37,668 nt of DNA. Source: Candidatus Parcubacteria bacterium (GTDB lineage: Bacteria > Patescibacteriota > Minisyncoccia > UBA6257 > 2-01-FULL-56-20). Both the position numbers and the translations under genes were made by a program. Location of the stretch: the NCBI GenBank assembly GCA_027355945.1, contig DAIEHA010000009.1, forward strand, positions 1-37,668. Direction: 5' to 3'. Positions 7,169-15,135 of the stretch are shown here, in pieces. Within the stretch, counting starts at the first letter, position 1, and the number at the start of each line of letters is the position of its first letter. The notes beneath the pieces are model-generated. The model saw only the letters and a program-made list of their open reading frames with translations, was not told the DNA's origin and searched no databases.

Positions 7169-7507
7169 ATGTCTCGTTCGCTCAAAAAAGGACCATTTGT
7201 AGATCCAAAACTTCTGAAGAAGATCACCGGTGTTCGCCCGGGAAGCGGTGTTGTCATAAAGACCTGGTCCCGTGCCTCGGAGATCGCCCCGGAATTCGTG
7301 GGATATGTGTTCGGCGTCCATAACGGCCGCGCGCACGTGGAGGTGCGCGTCACGGAGGAGATGGTCGGCCATCGCCTCGGAGAATTCTCCCCGACCCGCA
7401 AATTCCTGCGTCACGGCGGTAAGATGCAAAAGGAGCTTGAGCTGAAAGCCGCGGAAACGCAAAAGGCCCAATCTCAGGCGGCGAAAGCATCACCCGCAAA
7501 GAAGTAA
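7169..7507 (+). CDS. rpsS: 30S ribosomal protein S19
   Basis: A 112-residue S19, a 30S head protein that contacts S13 and 16S and lies near the A-site tRNA. It begins with the family start [18 protein letters not shown] and keeps [24 protein letters not shown] (in two parts) and [10 protein letters not shown]. It is about 20 residues longer than the usual 92, through an Ala/Lys/Gln-rich tail. It lies 18 nt after rplB. The leader CTCCATTATCCCTATC has no G and no Shine-Dalgarno sequence. Confidence 0.96.
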   Translation: MSRSLKKGPFVDPKLLKKITGVRPGSGVVIKTWSRASEIAPEFVGYVFGVHNGRAHVEVRVTEEMVGHRLGEFSPTRKFLRHGGKMQKELELKAAETQKAQSQAAKASPAKK

Positions 7508-7531
7508 TATCCTTCCTATCAATTCAAACCC

Positions 7532-8071
7532 ATGGCGACAGAGTATACGGCGAAACTGAATTATCTGCGAATGGCGCCCAGAAAGGTGCGCAGCGTTGGC
7601 GACCTCATCAAGGGCCTTCCGGTCAACGAAGCGGAAGCACAGCTCCTCATGCAGACCCGCCGTCCCGCGAAGCCGCTTCTCAAACTCTTGCGCTCTGCGG
7701 TCGCAAATGCTAAAAATAACGGGCTTACCAACGTGGATCATCTTTTCATCGCGAGTCTTCGCGTCGATGGAGGTCCGATGCTGAAAAGGATCCTTCCTCG
7801 CGCTCGAGGAAGCGCATCGCCGATCGAGAAGAAGATGAGCCACGTGACCCTCCTGCTTGGCGTGAACGAGGCACTCAAGTCCCGCTTCACCATTGCTGCC
7901 CCCAAGAAGCGCAAGACCGGCCTCGGAGAGACTGGAAAGCGTTCTGCAAAGAAGAGGACGATGACCCCCAAGACGGGAGAGTCTGAATCTCCTGATATGA
8001 AGCAGAAGGAAAAACGGGGTGGCAATTTCTGGAAGAGGACATTCAACCGTAAAGCAGGAATGGGAGAATAA
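7532..8071 (+). CDS. rplV: 50S ribosomal protein L22 with C-terminal extension
   Basis: A 179-residue L22. The usual 110-residue domain is clear: LNYLRMAPRKVRSVGDLIKG at the start, then RPAKPLLKLLRSAVANAKNN, then the hairpin that enters the exit tunnel (GPMLKRILPRARGSASPIEK). After the family's SHVTLLL comes an extra tail of about 60 residues, rich in Lys, Arg, Ser and Gly, with no domain I recognise. It may stay on the ribosome surface near the tunnel exit (inference). The start follows AATTCAAACCC, without a Shine-Dalgarno sequence. Confidence 0.95.
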   Translation: MATEYTAKLNYLRMAPRKVRSVGDLIKGLPVNEAEAQLLMQTRRPAKPLLKLLRSAVANAKNNGLTNVDHLFIASLRVDGGPMLKRILPRARGSASPIEKKMSHVTLLLGVNEALKSRFTIAAPKKRKTGLGETGKRSAKKRTMTPKTGESESPDMKQKEKRGGNFWKRTFNRKAGMGE

Positions 8072-8080
8072 CACACGGAC

Positions 8081-8821
8081 ATGGGACAGAAGATAAATCC
8101 AAATTCATATCGTTTAGGGGTTACGAAGGGATGGCCGGTGCGCTGGTTCCTTAAGGGCGGCTATCCGAAGTTCCTCGAGGAGGATGAGGCGATCCGCAAT
8201 ACGATCAACAAGAAGATCGGTCTCGCGGGTATCGCGAACATCGAGATCGAGCGTACCCAGGGCAATCTTCGCGTCTATATCCGTGCAGCACGGCCGGGCC
8301 TCGTCATCGGACGTGGCGGAAAGGGGATGGAGGATCTCAATAAGGCGATCAGCGATGCGCTTCGCAAGGTACGCGGCACTGCGGCATCGGGGAAGGTTGC
8401 GCTCAGCCTCAATGTGGAGGAATTGAAGCGGACCGAGGTGTCTTCCAAATATATCGCCCAGCAGATCGCATGGGATCTTGAGAAGCGCATTCGTTTCCGC
8501 AGGACAATGAAGAAGTACCTTGAACAGATCATGCAGAATCGCGACGTGAAGGGGGCGAAGGTGGCCCTTTCGGGACGTCTTGATGGCAATGAGATCGCAC
8601 GACGCGAACATCTTTCCCAGGGTTCCCTTCCGCTTGCCACGCTTCGTGCGGACATCGATTATGGCACCGCAACCGCTTTCACCACCTATGGTACGATCGG
8701 TATCCGCATATGGATCTATAAAGGCGAGGTGTTTGCAAAAAAGTCATCCGATGAGCGGGAGGAGCGGTCTTCGCGCGAGGGCCGTCCGCCGATGGGACGC
8801 CGTCCCGAGCCGCGCGCATAA
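8081..8821 (+). CDS. rpsC: 30S ribosomal protein S3
   Basis: A 246-residue S3, part of the mRNA entry channel and helicase site. It starts MGQKINPNSYRLGVTKGWPVRWF, as in the family. The type II KH domain has the GRGGKG loop in PGLVIGRGGKGMEDLNKAI. The C-terminal domain has GAKVALSGRLDGNEIARRE and ends in an Arg/Glu-rich tail. Length is a little above average. It starts 9 nt after rplV; the leader CACACGGAC lacks a Shine-Dalgarno sequence. Confidence 0.96.
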   Translation: MGQKINPNSYRLGVTKGWPVRWFLKGGYPKFLEEDEAIRNTINKKIGLAGIANIEIERTQGNLRVYIRAARPGLVIGRGGKGMEDLNKAISDALRKVRGTAASGKVALSLNVEELKRTEVSSKYIAQQIAWDLEKRIRFRRTMKKYLEQIMQNRDVKGAKVALSGRLDGNEIARREHLSQGSLPLATLRADIDYGTATAFTTYGTIGIRIWIYKGEVFAKKSSDEREERSSREGRPPMGRRPEPRA

Positions 8822-8835
8822 CGAACACCACTGAA

Positions 8836-9246
8836 ATGCTTATTCCCAAAAAGGTAAAACATCGCAAGTGGCAGAAGGGGCGTTCGCGCACCCGCGCCGT
8901 GGAGACCCGCGGTCTCGATCTGAGCTATGGACAGTTCGGCCTCAAGTCGACCGAGTCGGCCTGGGTGAACTCGCGCCAGATCGAAGCTGCACGAAAGACG
9001 ATCACCAACTTCCTTCGCCGCGAAGGACGCCTTTGGATCCGTATCTTTCCCGATAAGCCCATCACCATGCAGGCCCCCGAGAAGACGCTCGGAGGTGGAA
9101 AAGGCTCGGTGGACCACTATGTGTTCCCCGTGAAGCCCGGACGCGTCCTTTTTGAGATCGATGGCGTCGCTGCCGAGAAGGCGAAGGAGGCCCTCAAACA
9201 TGCATCCTATAAGCTTCCGGTAAAAACCCGCATCGTCACGAAATAG
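8836..9246 (+). CDS. rplP: 50S ribosomal protein L16
   Basis: A 136-residue L16, which helps position A- and P-site tRNAs and completes late 50S assembly. The family pattern is present: MLIPKKVKHRKWQKG at the start, YGQFGLKSTESAWVNSRQIE, RREGRLWIRIFPDKPIT, and GGGKGSVDHYVFPVKPGRVL. Length is normal. It starts 14 nt after rpsC; ACGAACACCACTGAA precedes the ATG and has no Shine-Dalgarno sequence. Confidence 0.96.
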   Translation: MLIPKKVKHRKWQKGRSRTRAVETRGLDLSYGQFGLKSTESAWVNSRQIEAARKTITNFLRREGRLWIRIFPDKPITMQAPEKTLGGGKGSVDHYVFPVKPGRVLFEIDGVAAEKAKEALKHASYKLPVKTRIVTK

Positions 9247-9262
9247 CATTAAAGGAAATCCC

Positions 9263-9484
9263 ATGAAGAAGAAAGATATCCAGGAAATGAAAAACAGGTC
9301 GTCGGCGGAGCTCACGAAGCTCGTCGAGGACAGTGCGGAGAAGCTTCGTGCGCTTCGATTCGATCTCGCGGCGGGCAAGGTGAAGAACGTCGCCCAGCTC
9401 CGGGAAGTGAGGAAGACGATCGCGCGCGCAAGGACATTCCTTCATGCGCGGAATGCCGCCGCGATAAACGGGACCTCCAAATAG
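9263..9484 (+). CDS. rpmC: 50S ribosomal protein L29
   Basis: A 73-residue L29, a two-helix hairpin protein at the tunnel exit, beside L23. The N-terminal part MKKKDIQEMKNRSSAELTKL matches the family start, and LRALRFDLAAGKVKNVAQLR with VRKTIARARTF is the usual C-terminal helix. It starts 16 nt after rplP. AAAGGAAATCCC precedes the ATG: AAGGA is a partial SD-like run, by chance or not, weaker than is typical for ribosomal genes. Confidence 0.93.
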   Translation: MKKKDIQEMKNRSSAELTKLVEDSAEKLRALRFDLAAGKVKNVAQLREVRKTIARARTFLHARNAAAINGTSK

Positions 9485-9490
9485 GGAACA

Positions 9491-9754
9491 ATGACCATCA
9501 TGAAAAAGACCGAGGAAAAGAAAACAAGGAGGATCGTAGGCGTCGTCATATCCGACAAGATGATGAAGACCCGCGTGGTTGCGGTGGATCGTCTCAAGAA
9601 GCATCCCAAGTACCAGAAATACTACCGCGTGACGACCACATTCAAGGCGCACGATGAGGCGAATGAATATAAGGAGGGCGACAAGGTGACCATCGAGGAG
9701 ACCAGGCCGATCTCCAAGGATAAGCGCTGGAAGATCACCGGTAAGGCATCATAA
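9491..9754 (+). CDS. rpsQ: 30S ribosomal protein S17
   Basis: An 87-residue S17, a primary 16S-binding OB-fold protein. Visible are [40 protein letters not shown], and the motif [19 protein letters not shown]. Two ATGs compete: 9491, and 9500 three codons later; the second has ACCATC before it, like the other operon starts. The OB fold is not affected. It lies 6 nt after rpmC. Confidence 0.95.
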   Translation: MTIMKKTEEKKTRRIVGVVISDKMMKTRVVAVDRLKKHPKYQKYYRVTTTFKAHDEANEYKEGDKVTIEETRPISKDKRWKITGKAS

Positions 9755-9756
9755 CC

Positions 9757-10125
9757 ATGATACAGGAACGTTCAATATTGAAAGTCGCGGACAACAGTGG
9801 CGCCAAAGTGGTGCGGTGCTTCCGTGTTCTTGGCGGCAGCAAGCGCCGGTATGCGGGCGTCGGCGATATCGTCGTGGCATCGGTGCAGTCTGCGGAACCG
9901 CGCAAGCCGGTGAAGCGGAAGGATGTCGTAAAAGTGCTCGTGGTGCGTTCCAAGAACGCCATCCGGCGCAAGGACGGCTCATATGTGCGTTTCGATGAGA
10001 ATGCCGTCATCCTCGTCGATGCGAAGAAGGAACCCGTGGCGACGCGTATCTTCGGTCCTTTGCCGCGCGAGCTCAAGGAGAAGGGATACGAAAAACTCAT
10101 GACGATGGCGGAAGAAATAGTGTAA
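9757..10125 (+). CDS. rplN: 50S ribosomal protein L14
   Basis: A 122-residue L14, exactly the family length; it sits at the subunit interface beside L19. It starts MIQERSILKVADNSGAKVVRC, and has GDIVVASVQSAEPRKPVKRKDV, VVRSKNAIRRKDGSYVRFDE and the ending RIFGPLPRELKEKGYEKLM. The start is 2 nt after the rpsQ stop, so translation is probably coupled. CATCATAACC precedes the ATG. Confidence 0.97.
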   Translation: MIQERSILKVADNSGAKVVRCFRVLGGSKRRYAGVGDIVVASVQSAEPRKPVKRKDVVKVLVVRSKNAIRRKDGSYVRFDENAVILVDAKKEPVATRIFGPLPRELKEKGYEKLMTMAEEIV

Positions 10126-10144
10126 TCCTTGCCATTTTATTACC

Positions 10145-10450
10145 ATGAAGATCATCAAAGGAGATACTGTGAAAGTGATGTCCGGAAAGGACCGTGGAAA
10201 GACCGGGGCTGTTTCGGCGGCGTTCCCCGATACCGGGAAGATCGCCATCGAAGGGGTCAATGTCTTCAAGAAGAACTCGCGGCCTCGCCTTCAGGGCGAA
10301 CGAGGACAGGTGGTGGAGGTTTCCCGCCCTCTTGTGGCATCGAAGGTCATGATCATCTGCCCGAGCTGCAAACAGCCCACCCGTATCGGTACGCGCATTG
10401 AAGGCAAGCGAAAGGTCCGTTATTGCAAGAAGTGTCAGTCGACGATCTAA
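10145..10450 (+). CDS. rplX: 50S ribosomal protein L24
   Basis: A 101-residue L24, an assembly-initiating protein. The KOW motif is at the N-terminus (IIKGDTVKVMSGKDRGKTGAV). The C-terminal part has the pair CPSCKQPTRIG and YCKKC, a possible zinc-binding four-Cys set often found in bacterial L24. It starts 19 nt after rplN; CCATTTTATTACC precedes the ATG and has only one G-free stretch, with no Shine-Dalgarno sequence. Confidence 0.95.
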   Translation: MKIIKGDTVKVMSGKDRGKTGAVSAAFPDTGKIAIEGVNVFKKNSRPRLQGERGQVVEVSRPLVASKVMIICPSCKQPTRIGTRIEGKRKVRYCKKCQSTI

Positions 10451-10470
10451 TCTTTTCGAAACCCATTACC

Positions 10471-11040
10471 ATGCCGGAAGCAAAGAAAAATCATAATGAT
10501 CGTGTTGCCATACGCTCCCTTCTTGAGAAGGCGGTCATTGATGCGGGCGTAGGCCGTTTGAGCCAGCAGCCGAATTTCGAGGAAAAGATCCTTCCTCAGG
10601 TCATGCGCGATATCGCCGCGGTCACGGGCCAGCAGCCCCAGATCCGCAGGGCGAAGGAGTCGATTGCAGGCTTCAAGATCCGGGAAGGACAGATCGTGGG
10701 CCTTCGCGTCACCCTCCGCGGGGCGAAAATGGTTGATTTTTTTGAGAGATTGGTTACAATAGTGTTGCCACGCGTACGCGACTTCAACGGAATCGAGCGC
10801 TCGGCGGTTGACCAGGGCGGTACTTTGAATGTGGGCGTGCGCGATCATATGGTGTTCCCGGAGATAAGCCCCGAGAAATCTTTGATCTCATTCTCCCTTG
10901 GCGCGAGTATGGTGCCGAAGAAGAAGAATCACGATGCATCCTTCGCAGCATTTGTCGAGCTTGGCGTCCCTTTCAAAAAGGAGACGGCTGGCAAGACGGG
11001 AGCCAAGAAGAAAAGTGCAGGAAAAAGAAGGAGCAAATAA
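10471..11040 (+). CDS. rplE: 50S ribosomal protein L5
   Basis: A 189-residue L5, which binds 5S rRNA and contacts P-site tRNA. Recognisable are VIDAGVGRL near the N-terminus, ITGQQP-type VTGQQPQIRRAKESIAGFKI, then REGQIVGLRVTLRG, and VRDFNGIERSAVDQGGTLNV. The last 25 residues are a Lys-rich tail beyond the domain. I start it at 10471, not at in-frame ATG 10423, because the upstream residues overlap the end of rplX and match nothing, and CCCATTACC before 10471 is like the other starts. Confidence 0.95.
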   Translation: MPEAKKNHNDRVAIRSLLEKAVIDAGVGRLSQQPNFEEKILPQVMRDIAAVTGQQPQIRRAKESIAGFKIREGQIVGLRVTLRGAKMVDFFERLVTIVLPRVRDFNGIERSAVDQGGTLNVGVRDHMVFPEISPEKSLISFSLGASMVPKKKNHDASFAAFVELGVPFKKETAGKTGAKKKSAGKRRSK

Positions 11041-11043
11041 GAT

Positions 11044-11229
11044 ATGGCAAAGAAATCCGTCATCGCGCGATCGAAAAAGCGCCCCAAGTTCAGCAGTCGT
11101 ATCGTACGCCGATGTTTTCGCTGCGGACGCAAGCGCGGATATATGCGGGACTTCGGCCTTTGCCGCATCTGCTTCCGTGAGATGGCGACGAATCAGCAGA
11201 TCCCCGGAGTAAAGAAAGCATCCTGGTAA
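11044..11229 (+). CDS. rpsN: 30S ribosomal protein S14, zinc type
   Basis: A 61-residue S14 of the short, zinc-binding (C+) form. The four ligands are in [20 protein letters not shown] (CxxC and CxxC). It starts [16 protein letters not shown] and ends in the family's IPGVKKASW. It binds the 30S head next to S3 and S10. It lies 3 nt after rplE, close enough for coupled translation. AAGGAG lies 12-18 nt upstream, within rplE, too far to be a normal SD. Confidence 0.95.
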   Translation: MAKKSVIARSKKRPKFSSRIVRRCFRCGRKRGYMRDFGLCRICFREMATNQQIPGVKKASW

Positions 11230-11230
11230 C

Positions 11231-11608
11231 ATGCATTACACAATCCTCCCCGAACTTAAGAACGCGGTCCGCGCAAAGAAGGATAAAGTGATCTTCCCTT
11301 ATTCGAAGATGGATTTGGCGATCCTCAAGAAACTGGCCGATAACGGCTATGTGAAGAGCGCCGAGCGGGAGGCTACGGGCAGAAAGAGCATCATCGTCGT
11401 GAAGCTTGCGAAGACGACGGTCTCTCCCATCAACGACTTCAAGATCAAGAGCAAGCCGAGCCGCCATATTTATACTGATTACCGAAGCTTGAATTCCGTG
11501 CGGCAGGGCCATGGACTCGCGCTGCTTTCCACCTCCCAGGGGATCATGACCGGCCGCGAGGCGAGAAAGGGGAAGATCGGCGGAGAATATCTTTTTGAGA
11601 TCTGGTAA
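11231..11608 (+). CDS. rpsH: 30S ribosomal protein S8
   Basis: A 125-residue S8, a primary 16S binder and, in E. coli, the repressor of the spc operon. Family features: the helix ILPELKNAVRAKKDKVIFPYS at the start, SPINDFKIKSKPSRHIYTDY (part), and the C-terminal signature ALLSTSQGIMTGREARK with KIGGEYLFEIW. The start overlaps the end of rpsN by one spacer base (1 nt gap), so coupling is likely. Confidence 0.95.
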   Translation: MHYTILPELKNAVRAKKDKVIFPYSKMDLAILKKLADNGYVKSAEREATGRKSIIVVKLAKTTVSPINDFKIKSKPSRHIYTDYRSLNSVRQGHGLALLSTSQGIMTGREARKGKIGGEYLFEIW

Positions 11609-11630
11609 TACCATTCATAACGGAACCATC

Positions 11631-12176
11631 ATGAGCAGACTTATTAAAAAATCCATCACCGTTCCCGAAGGCGTGGCCGTGGCCGTGGCCGAGGGAGAGG
11701 TGCGCATCAAAGGCCCGAAGGGCGAGATCGTTATTCCGGTTGCGCGGGAGGTTGAGGTGACCGCTGATGCGAAGGAGCTTTGGGTAAAGACCCCTGTTTC
11801 AAGGAATGCGTCTACCGCGATGCACGGGACGATCTGGTCCCTTTCGAAGAACGCCATAGAGGGCGTGACGAAAGGATTCGAGAAGATCCTCGAGATCGAA
11901 GGCGTAGGCTACCGCGCGACGATCGAAGGGAAGGAGCTCGTTCTTTTCCTTGGATATGCGCTTCCGGTCCGTATGCCCATTCCCGATTATGTGGCGGTTT
12001 CCGTGGAAAAGAACACCATAAAGATCACGGGTATCAATAAAGAGCAGGTAGGACAGGTTGCCGCAGAGATCCGCGCCCTCAAGAAGCCCGAGCCGTACAA
12101 AGGAAAGGGCATCCGCTATCGCGGCGAGGTCATCCGCAGAAAGGCGGGCAAGAAAGCGGGAGCTTCAGGTTCGTAA
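11631..12176 (+). CDS. rplF: 50S ribosomal protein L6
   Basis: A 181-residue L6, near the factor-binding site and the sarcin-ricin loop. The two repeated domains are visible: an N-terminal one with VAVAEGEVRIKGPKGEIVI, and a C-terminal one ending in the signature KPEPYKGKGIRYRGEVIRRK. Length is normal. I start it at the ATG at 11631 (after GGAACCATC), not at the in-frame ATG 11595, which lies inside rpsH. Confidence 0.95.
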   Translation: MSRLIKKSITVPEGVAVAVAEGEVRIKGPKGEIVIPVAREVEVTADAKELWVKTPVSRNASTAMHGTIWSLSKNAIEGVTKGFEKILEIEGVGYRATIEGKELVLFLGYALPVRMPIPDYVAVSVEKNTIKITGINKEQVGQVAAEIRALKKPEPYKGKGIRYRGEVIRRKAGKKAGASGS

Positions 12177-12200
12177 CGCATAATCCCAGTCATCACTATC

Positions 12201-12578
12201 ATGAACGCAGCAAAGAAATTGAATAAACGGAGGATGCGCCGGATCGCCAGGACGAGGGCCCGCATCAAGGGTACCGCTGAGCGCCCCCGCCTTGCCGTGC
12301 ACAGGACGAACCGCTATTTTTACGCCCAGCTTATCGATGACCTGAAAGGCGTCACTCTCCTTTCCGCTTCGAGCGCAGCGCTCCATAAGGGTGGGACTGC
12401 CGGTGCAAAGGCCAAGACGACGAAGACCCAGGAATCCTTTGCGATAGGGGAGATGCTTGGGAAAAAGGCATCGGAAAAGGGCATCGCGTCGGCGGTATTC
12501 GATCGCCGTTCGTATAAGTTCCATGGCCGCGTAAAGAGCTTCGTCGAAGGCGCGAAAAAGGCAGGTCTTACGATATAA
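12201..12578 (+). CDS. rplR: 50S ribosomal protein L18
   Basis: A 125-residue L18, a 5S-rRNA binder. Features: basic N-terminus KLNKRRMRRIARTRARIKGT, the core RPRLAVHRTNRYFYAQLIDD, and the end FDRRSYKFHGRVKSFVEGAK. Length is near normal. It starts 24 nt after rplF; the leader CCCAGTCATCACTATC has a single G and no Shine-Dalgarno sequence. Confidence 0.95.
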   Translation: MNAAKKLNKRRMRRIARTRARIKGTAERPRLAVHRTNRYFYAQLIDDLKGVTLLSASSAALHKGGTAGAKAKTTKTQESFAIGEMLGKKASEKGIASAVFDRRSYKFHGRVKSFVEGAKKAGLTI

Positions 12579-12585
12579 CATAATC

Positions 12586-13143
12586 ATGGCACCCATCACC
12601 TCCAATCCTTCGGTTCAGCAGCGCCCCGGTATGCATCAGGGTTCCGGTCAGTCGGGTTTCCGACGCGGAGGCCCGGGATCCCGCGGTCCGCGCCTTCCTC
12701 AGGGACCTCGCGATGATTTTCGCGAGCGCGTGCTTGATATGCGCCGCGTCACCCGCGTCGTGGCGGGCGGCAAACGTTTCCGTTTCCGCTGTACGCTTGT
12801 GATCGGCGATGAGAAAGGACGTGTTGCGATCGGCGTTGCGAAGGGTCTCGACGTGCAACAGGCCGTTGCGAAGGCCAAAGCGGATGCGAAGAAGCACATC
12901 ATCCAGGTCAACCTGAAAGATGGACGCACGATCGCCCATGAAGTAGATGCGAAATACAGCGCCGCAAAGGTGCTTATAAAGCCTGCAAGCAAGGGGCACG
13001 GTCTCCGCGCCGGCGGTTCGGTGCGTTTCGTGCTTGCGTTCGCGGGTGTGAAGGATGCTACGGCAAAGGTGCTCGGCCGCACGCCGAACAAGCTTACGAA
13101 CGCAAAGGCAACGCTCGAGGCACTTAAAAAGCTTAAGGCATAA
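12586..13143 (+). CDS. rpsE: 30S ribosomal protein S5
   Basis: A 185-residue S5, which acts in decoding fidelity and mRNA entry. The dsRNA-binding-like N domain is in RVTRVVAGGKRFRFRCTLVI and GVAKGLDVQQAVAKAKADAK; the C domain has GSVRFVLAFAGVKDATAKVL. Ahead of it are about 45 extra residues rich in Gly, Pro, Gln and Arg, likely disordered. It starts 7 nt after rplR. L30, normally between S5 and L15, is absent: rplO starts 6 nt after this stop. Loss of L30 is known for CPR bacteria. Confidence 0.95.
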   Translation: MAPITSNPSVQQRPGMHQGSGQSGFRRGGPGSRGPRLPQGPRDDFRERVLDMRRVTRVVAGGKRFRFRCTLVIGDEKGRVAIGVAKGLDVQQAVAKAKADAKKHIIQVNLKDGRTIAHEVDAKYSAAKVLIKPASKGHGLRAGGSVRFVLAFAGVKDATAKVLGRTPNKLTNAKATLEALKKLKA

Positions 13144-13149
13144 CCGACC

Positions 13150-13596
13150 ATGAAACTCCATCAACTTTCCACATTGAGGACCCGGAAGGTCCAGCGTATC
13201 GGCCGCAGCGGCAAGCGCGGCAGTTATTCGGGGCGCGGCGTGAAGGGACAGCGTTCCCGTTCCGGCCATCGCATCCGTCCTGCGGAGCGCGATCTCATTC
13301 TCAAACTTCCGAAGATCCGCGGTTTCCGCAACAAGCCGAAAGACGAGGTTCCTGAGGTGTTCAACCTCGGTGCGCTCGCCGCGAAGTTCGCGGATTTGGC
13401 GAAAGGCGGCAAGGGCGGCGCGATCACGATAGATCGGACGCTTCTCCGCTCCGTGAAGCTCATCAAAAAGGATTATAAGGGGATCATAAAGATCCTCGGC
13501 ACCGGCGAAATATCGTTTCCGGCATCCTTCGAGGGCTTCCAGATTTCGTCCGCCGCAAAGGCCAAGATCGAGAAGGCCGGGGGAAGCGTGAAGTGA
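13150..13596 (+). CDS. rplO: 50S ribosomal protein L15
   Basis: A 148-residue L15, a late-assembly 50S protein. The N-terminal part is Gly/Arg-rich: KRIGRSGKRGSYSGRGVKG-like, with GQRSRSGHRIRP after it. FNLGALAAKFADLAKGGKGG and the C-terminal IKILGTGEI with FEGFQISSAAKAKIEKAGG match the family. It follows rpsE directly. CCGACC precedes the ATG, without a Shine-Dalgarno sequence. Confidence 0.94.
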   Translation: MKLHQLSTLRTRKVQRIGRSGKRGSYSGRGVKGQRSRSGHRIRPAERDLILKLPKIRGFRNKPKDEVPEVFNLGALAAKFADLAKGGKGGAITIDRTLLRSVKLIKKDYKGIIKILGTGEISFPASFEGFQISSAAKAKIEKAGGSVK

Positions 13597-13618
13597 GTAT
13601 AAGGATCGCCTCATCCCT

Positions 13619-14890
13619 ATGGAACGATTAGTCCAGATATTCAAAGTAAAGGAGCTTCGGAACAAGATACTCATCGTACTCGGGCTTCTCGTGGCGTATC
13701 GGGTGCTTGCGGCGATCCCCATCCCGGGAGTGAACGCCCAAGCGCTCCAGAATTATTTCAATTCGAACCAGCTCCTCGGATTCCTCAACTTCTTCTCCGG
13801 AGGGGGACTTGCCACGCTTTCCGTCGTGATGCTCGGCGTGGGCCCCTACATCACCGCCACGATCGTGATGCAGCTCATGACTATCATCTTCCCGAGGATG
13901 AAGGAACTGTATTACGAGGAAGGGGCCCGTGGGCAGGCGAAGTTCAACCAGTATTCCCGGCTTCTCACGGTTCCGTTCGCATTCGTGCAATCCTATGGAT
14001 TCCTCAAGCTCCTTATTTCGCAGGGGGTCATACCTCAGCCCAATCTTTTCAGCATGTTGAGCAACGTTATCGTGATCACCGCGGGCTCGATGGTCGCATT
14101 GTGGCTCGGTGAGCTTATCAGCGAACAGAAGGTGGGCAACGGCATTTCCCTCATCATCCTTGCGGGAATCCTGAGCCGATTCCCCACGACCGTAGGGACC
14201 GCGATTGCGGCCTACACCCCCCAGATGCTCACCTCGTACCTCGTCTTCATCGTGATCGGGTTCCTTCTCATTGCCGGTATCGTGTATCTGAACGAAGGTG
14301 AACGGAAGATCCCCGTCGCATATGCGCGGCGCGTCCGCGGCAATAAGATGTATGGAGGAGACCAGAGCTATCTTCCTCTCAAAGTGAACCAGGCAGGGAT
14401 GATCCCGCTCATTTTTGCGATATCGGTCCTGCTCTTCCCGCAGTTCCTTGCGCAAATCGTCATCCTTTTCTCGCAGAAGTGGGGGCTTGCGATCAGCAAT
14501 TTCGCGCAGGCATTCGTTGCGAATCAGCTTTACTATGGGCTGTTCTACTTCCTTCTCGTCTTTGCATTCACGTATTTCTATACCGCGATCACCTTCAATC
14601 CCGAGGAAGTCGCGAAGAATCTTCAGCAGAGCGGAGGATTCGTTCCGGGTATCCGCCCGGGAGAGAGCACCGAGCGTTTCTTCGGCAGCATCGTGAACCG
14701 GATCACTTTCTGGGGTGCGGTGTTCCTCGGTATCGTAGCGATCTTCCCGATCTTGATCCAGTTTGCAACGGGGATCTCGGTGGTCACCATCAGCGGGACG
14801 GCGATCCTTATCGTTGTTGCGGTGGCGCTCGAAACGATGCGCATGGTGGATTCAGAGCTCACCGTCAGGGAATACGAGGGGATAGAATAA
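13619..14890 (+). CDS. secY: Preprotein translocase subunit SecY
   Basis: A 423-residue SecY, the channel of the Sec translocon in the inner membrane. About ten hydrophobic segments run through it. Family marks: YRVLAAIPIPGVN near TM1, YEEGARGQAKFNQYSRLLT in the second cytoplasmic loop, GNGISLIILAGI in the middle, and the ribosome/SecA-contact loop YARRVRGNKMYGGDQSYLPL followed by KVNQAGMIPLIFA. It is the last gene of the ribosomal operon. SecD and SecF are at 28683-30858 in the same window. Confidence 0.96.
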   Translation: MERLVQIFKVKELRNKILIVLGLLVAYRVLAAIPIPGVNAQALQNYFNSNQLLGFLNFFSGGGLATLSVVMLGVGPYITATIVMQLMTIIFPRMKELYYEEGARGQAKFNQYSRLLTVPFAFVQSYGFLKLLISQGVIPQPNLFSMLSNVIVITAGSMVALWLGELISEQKVGNGISLIILAGILSRFPTTVGTAIAAYTPQMLTSYLVFIVIGFLLIAGIVYLNEGERKIPVAYARRVRGNKMYGGDQSYLPLKVNQAGMIPLIFAISVLLFPQFLAQIVILFSQKWGLAISNFAQAFVANQLYYGLFYFLLVFAFTYFYTAITFNPEEVAKNLQQSGGFVPGIRPGESTERFFGSIVNRITFWGAVFLGIVAIFPILIQFATGISVVTISGTAILIVVAVALETMRMVDSELTVREYEGIE

Positions 14891-14899
14891 GGCTTATAT

Positions 14900-14930
14900 A
14901 AAAAACGGAATGGACGAAGCGTCCATTCCG
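14900..14930 (-). terminator. Hairpin after secY, terminator on the minus strand
   Basis: An 11-bp perfect stem (14906-14916 with 14920-14930) and a 3-nt loop. On the minus strand it is followed by TTTTT and an A/T stretch, so it is a good intrinsic terminator for a minus-strand transcript. On the plus strand GTGCG follows, so it may only protect the end of the secY mRNA. Confidence 0.7.
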
Positions 14931-14949
14931 GTGCGTGGCGAATGCGAGA

Positions 14950-15135
14950 TCAATGGCGGCGAGGCTGCTGCCATTTGAGACGGCGATCGGGAAGTGCGTC
15001 CGTTTCCCGCTGGGTTTGGGCCTTTTCGAGCGGTTGGCCGTTTGCCGCATATCCGTTGGCGCGGAGGATCTCCGTTGCCTGTCTATAGCGGCCCACTTCA
15101 CGATGCGAACACGATGCGTTTTTCGTATCCTTCAT
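14950..15135 (-). CDS. Small unknown protein, 61 residues
   Basis: Not recognised. It is a hydrophilic, basic protein (MKDTKNASCSHREVGRYRQA at the start) without membrane segments. It has the helix-like stretch YRQATEILRANGYAANG and a basic end, KWQQPRRH. The best support is its setting: it ends 20 nt before an intrinsic terminator working on its strand, and TACACT near 15173-15178 could be its -10 box. It would be divergent from adk in the 370-nt gap between secY and adk. It may also be non-coding. Confidence 0.4.
   Translation of the reverse strand: MKDTKNASCSHREVGRYRQATEILRANGYAANGQPLEKAQTQRETDALPDRRLKWQQPRRH

Noticed and set aside
12568-13722. A 384-codon minus-strand frame opposite rpsE, rplO and secY
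   Set aside because: Antisense shadow of three certain genes; no domain and no promoter or terminator of its own.
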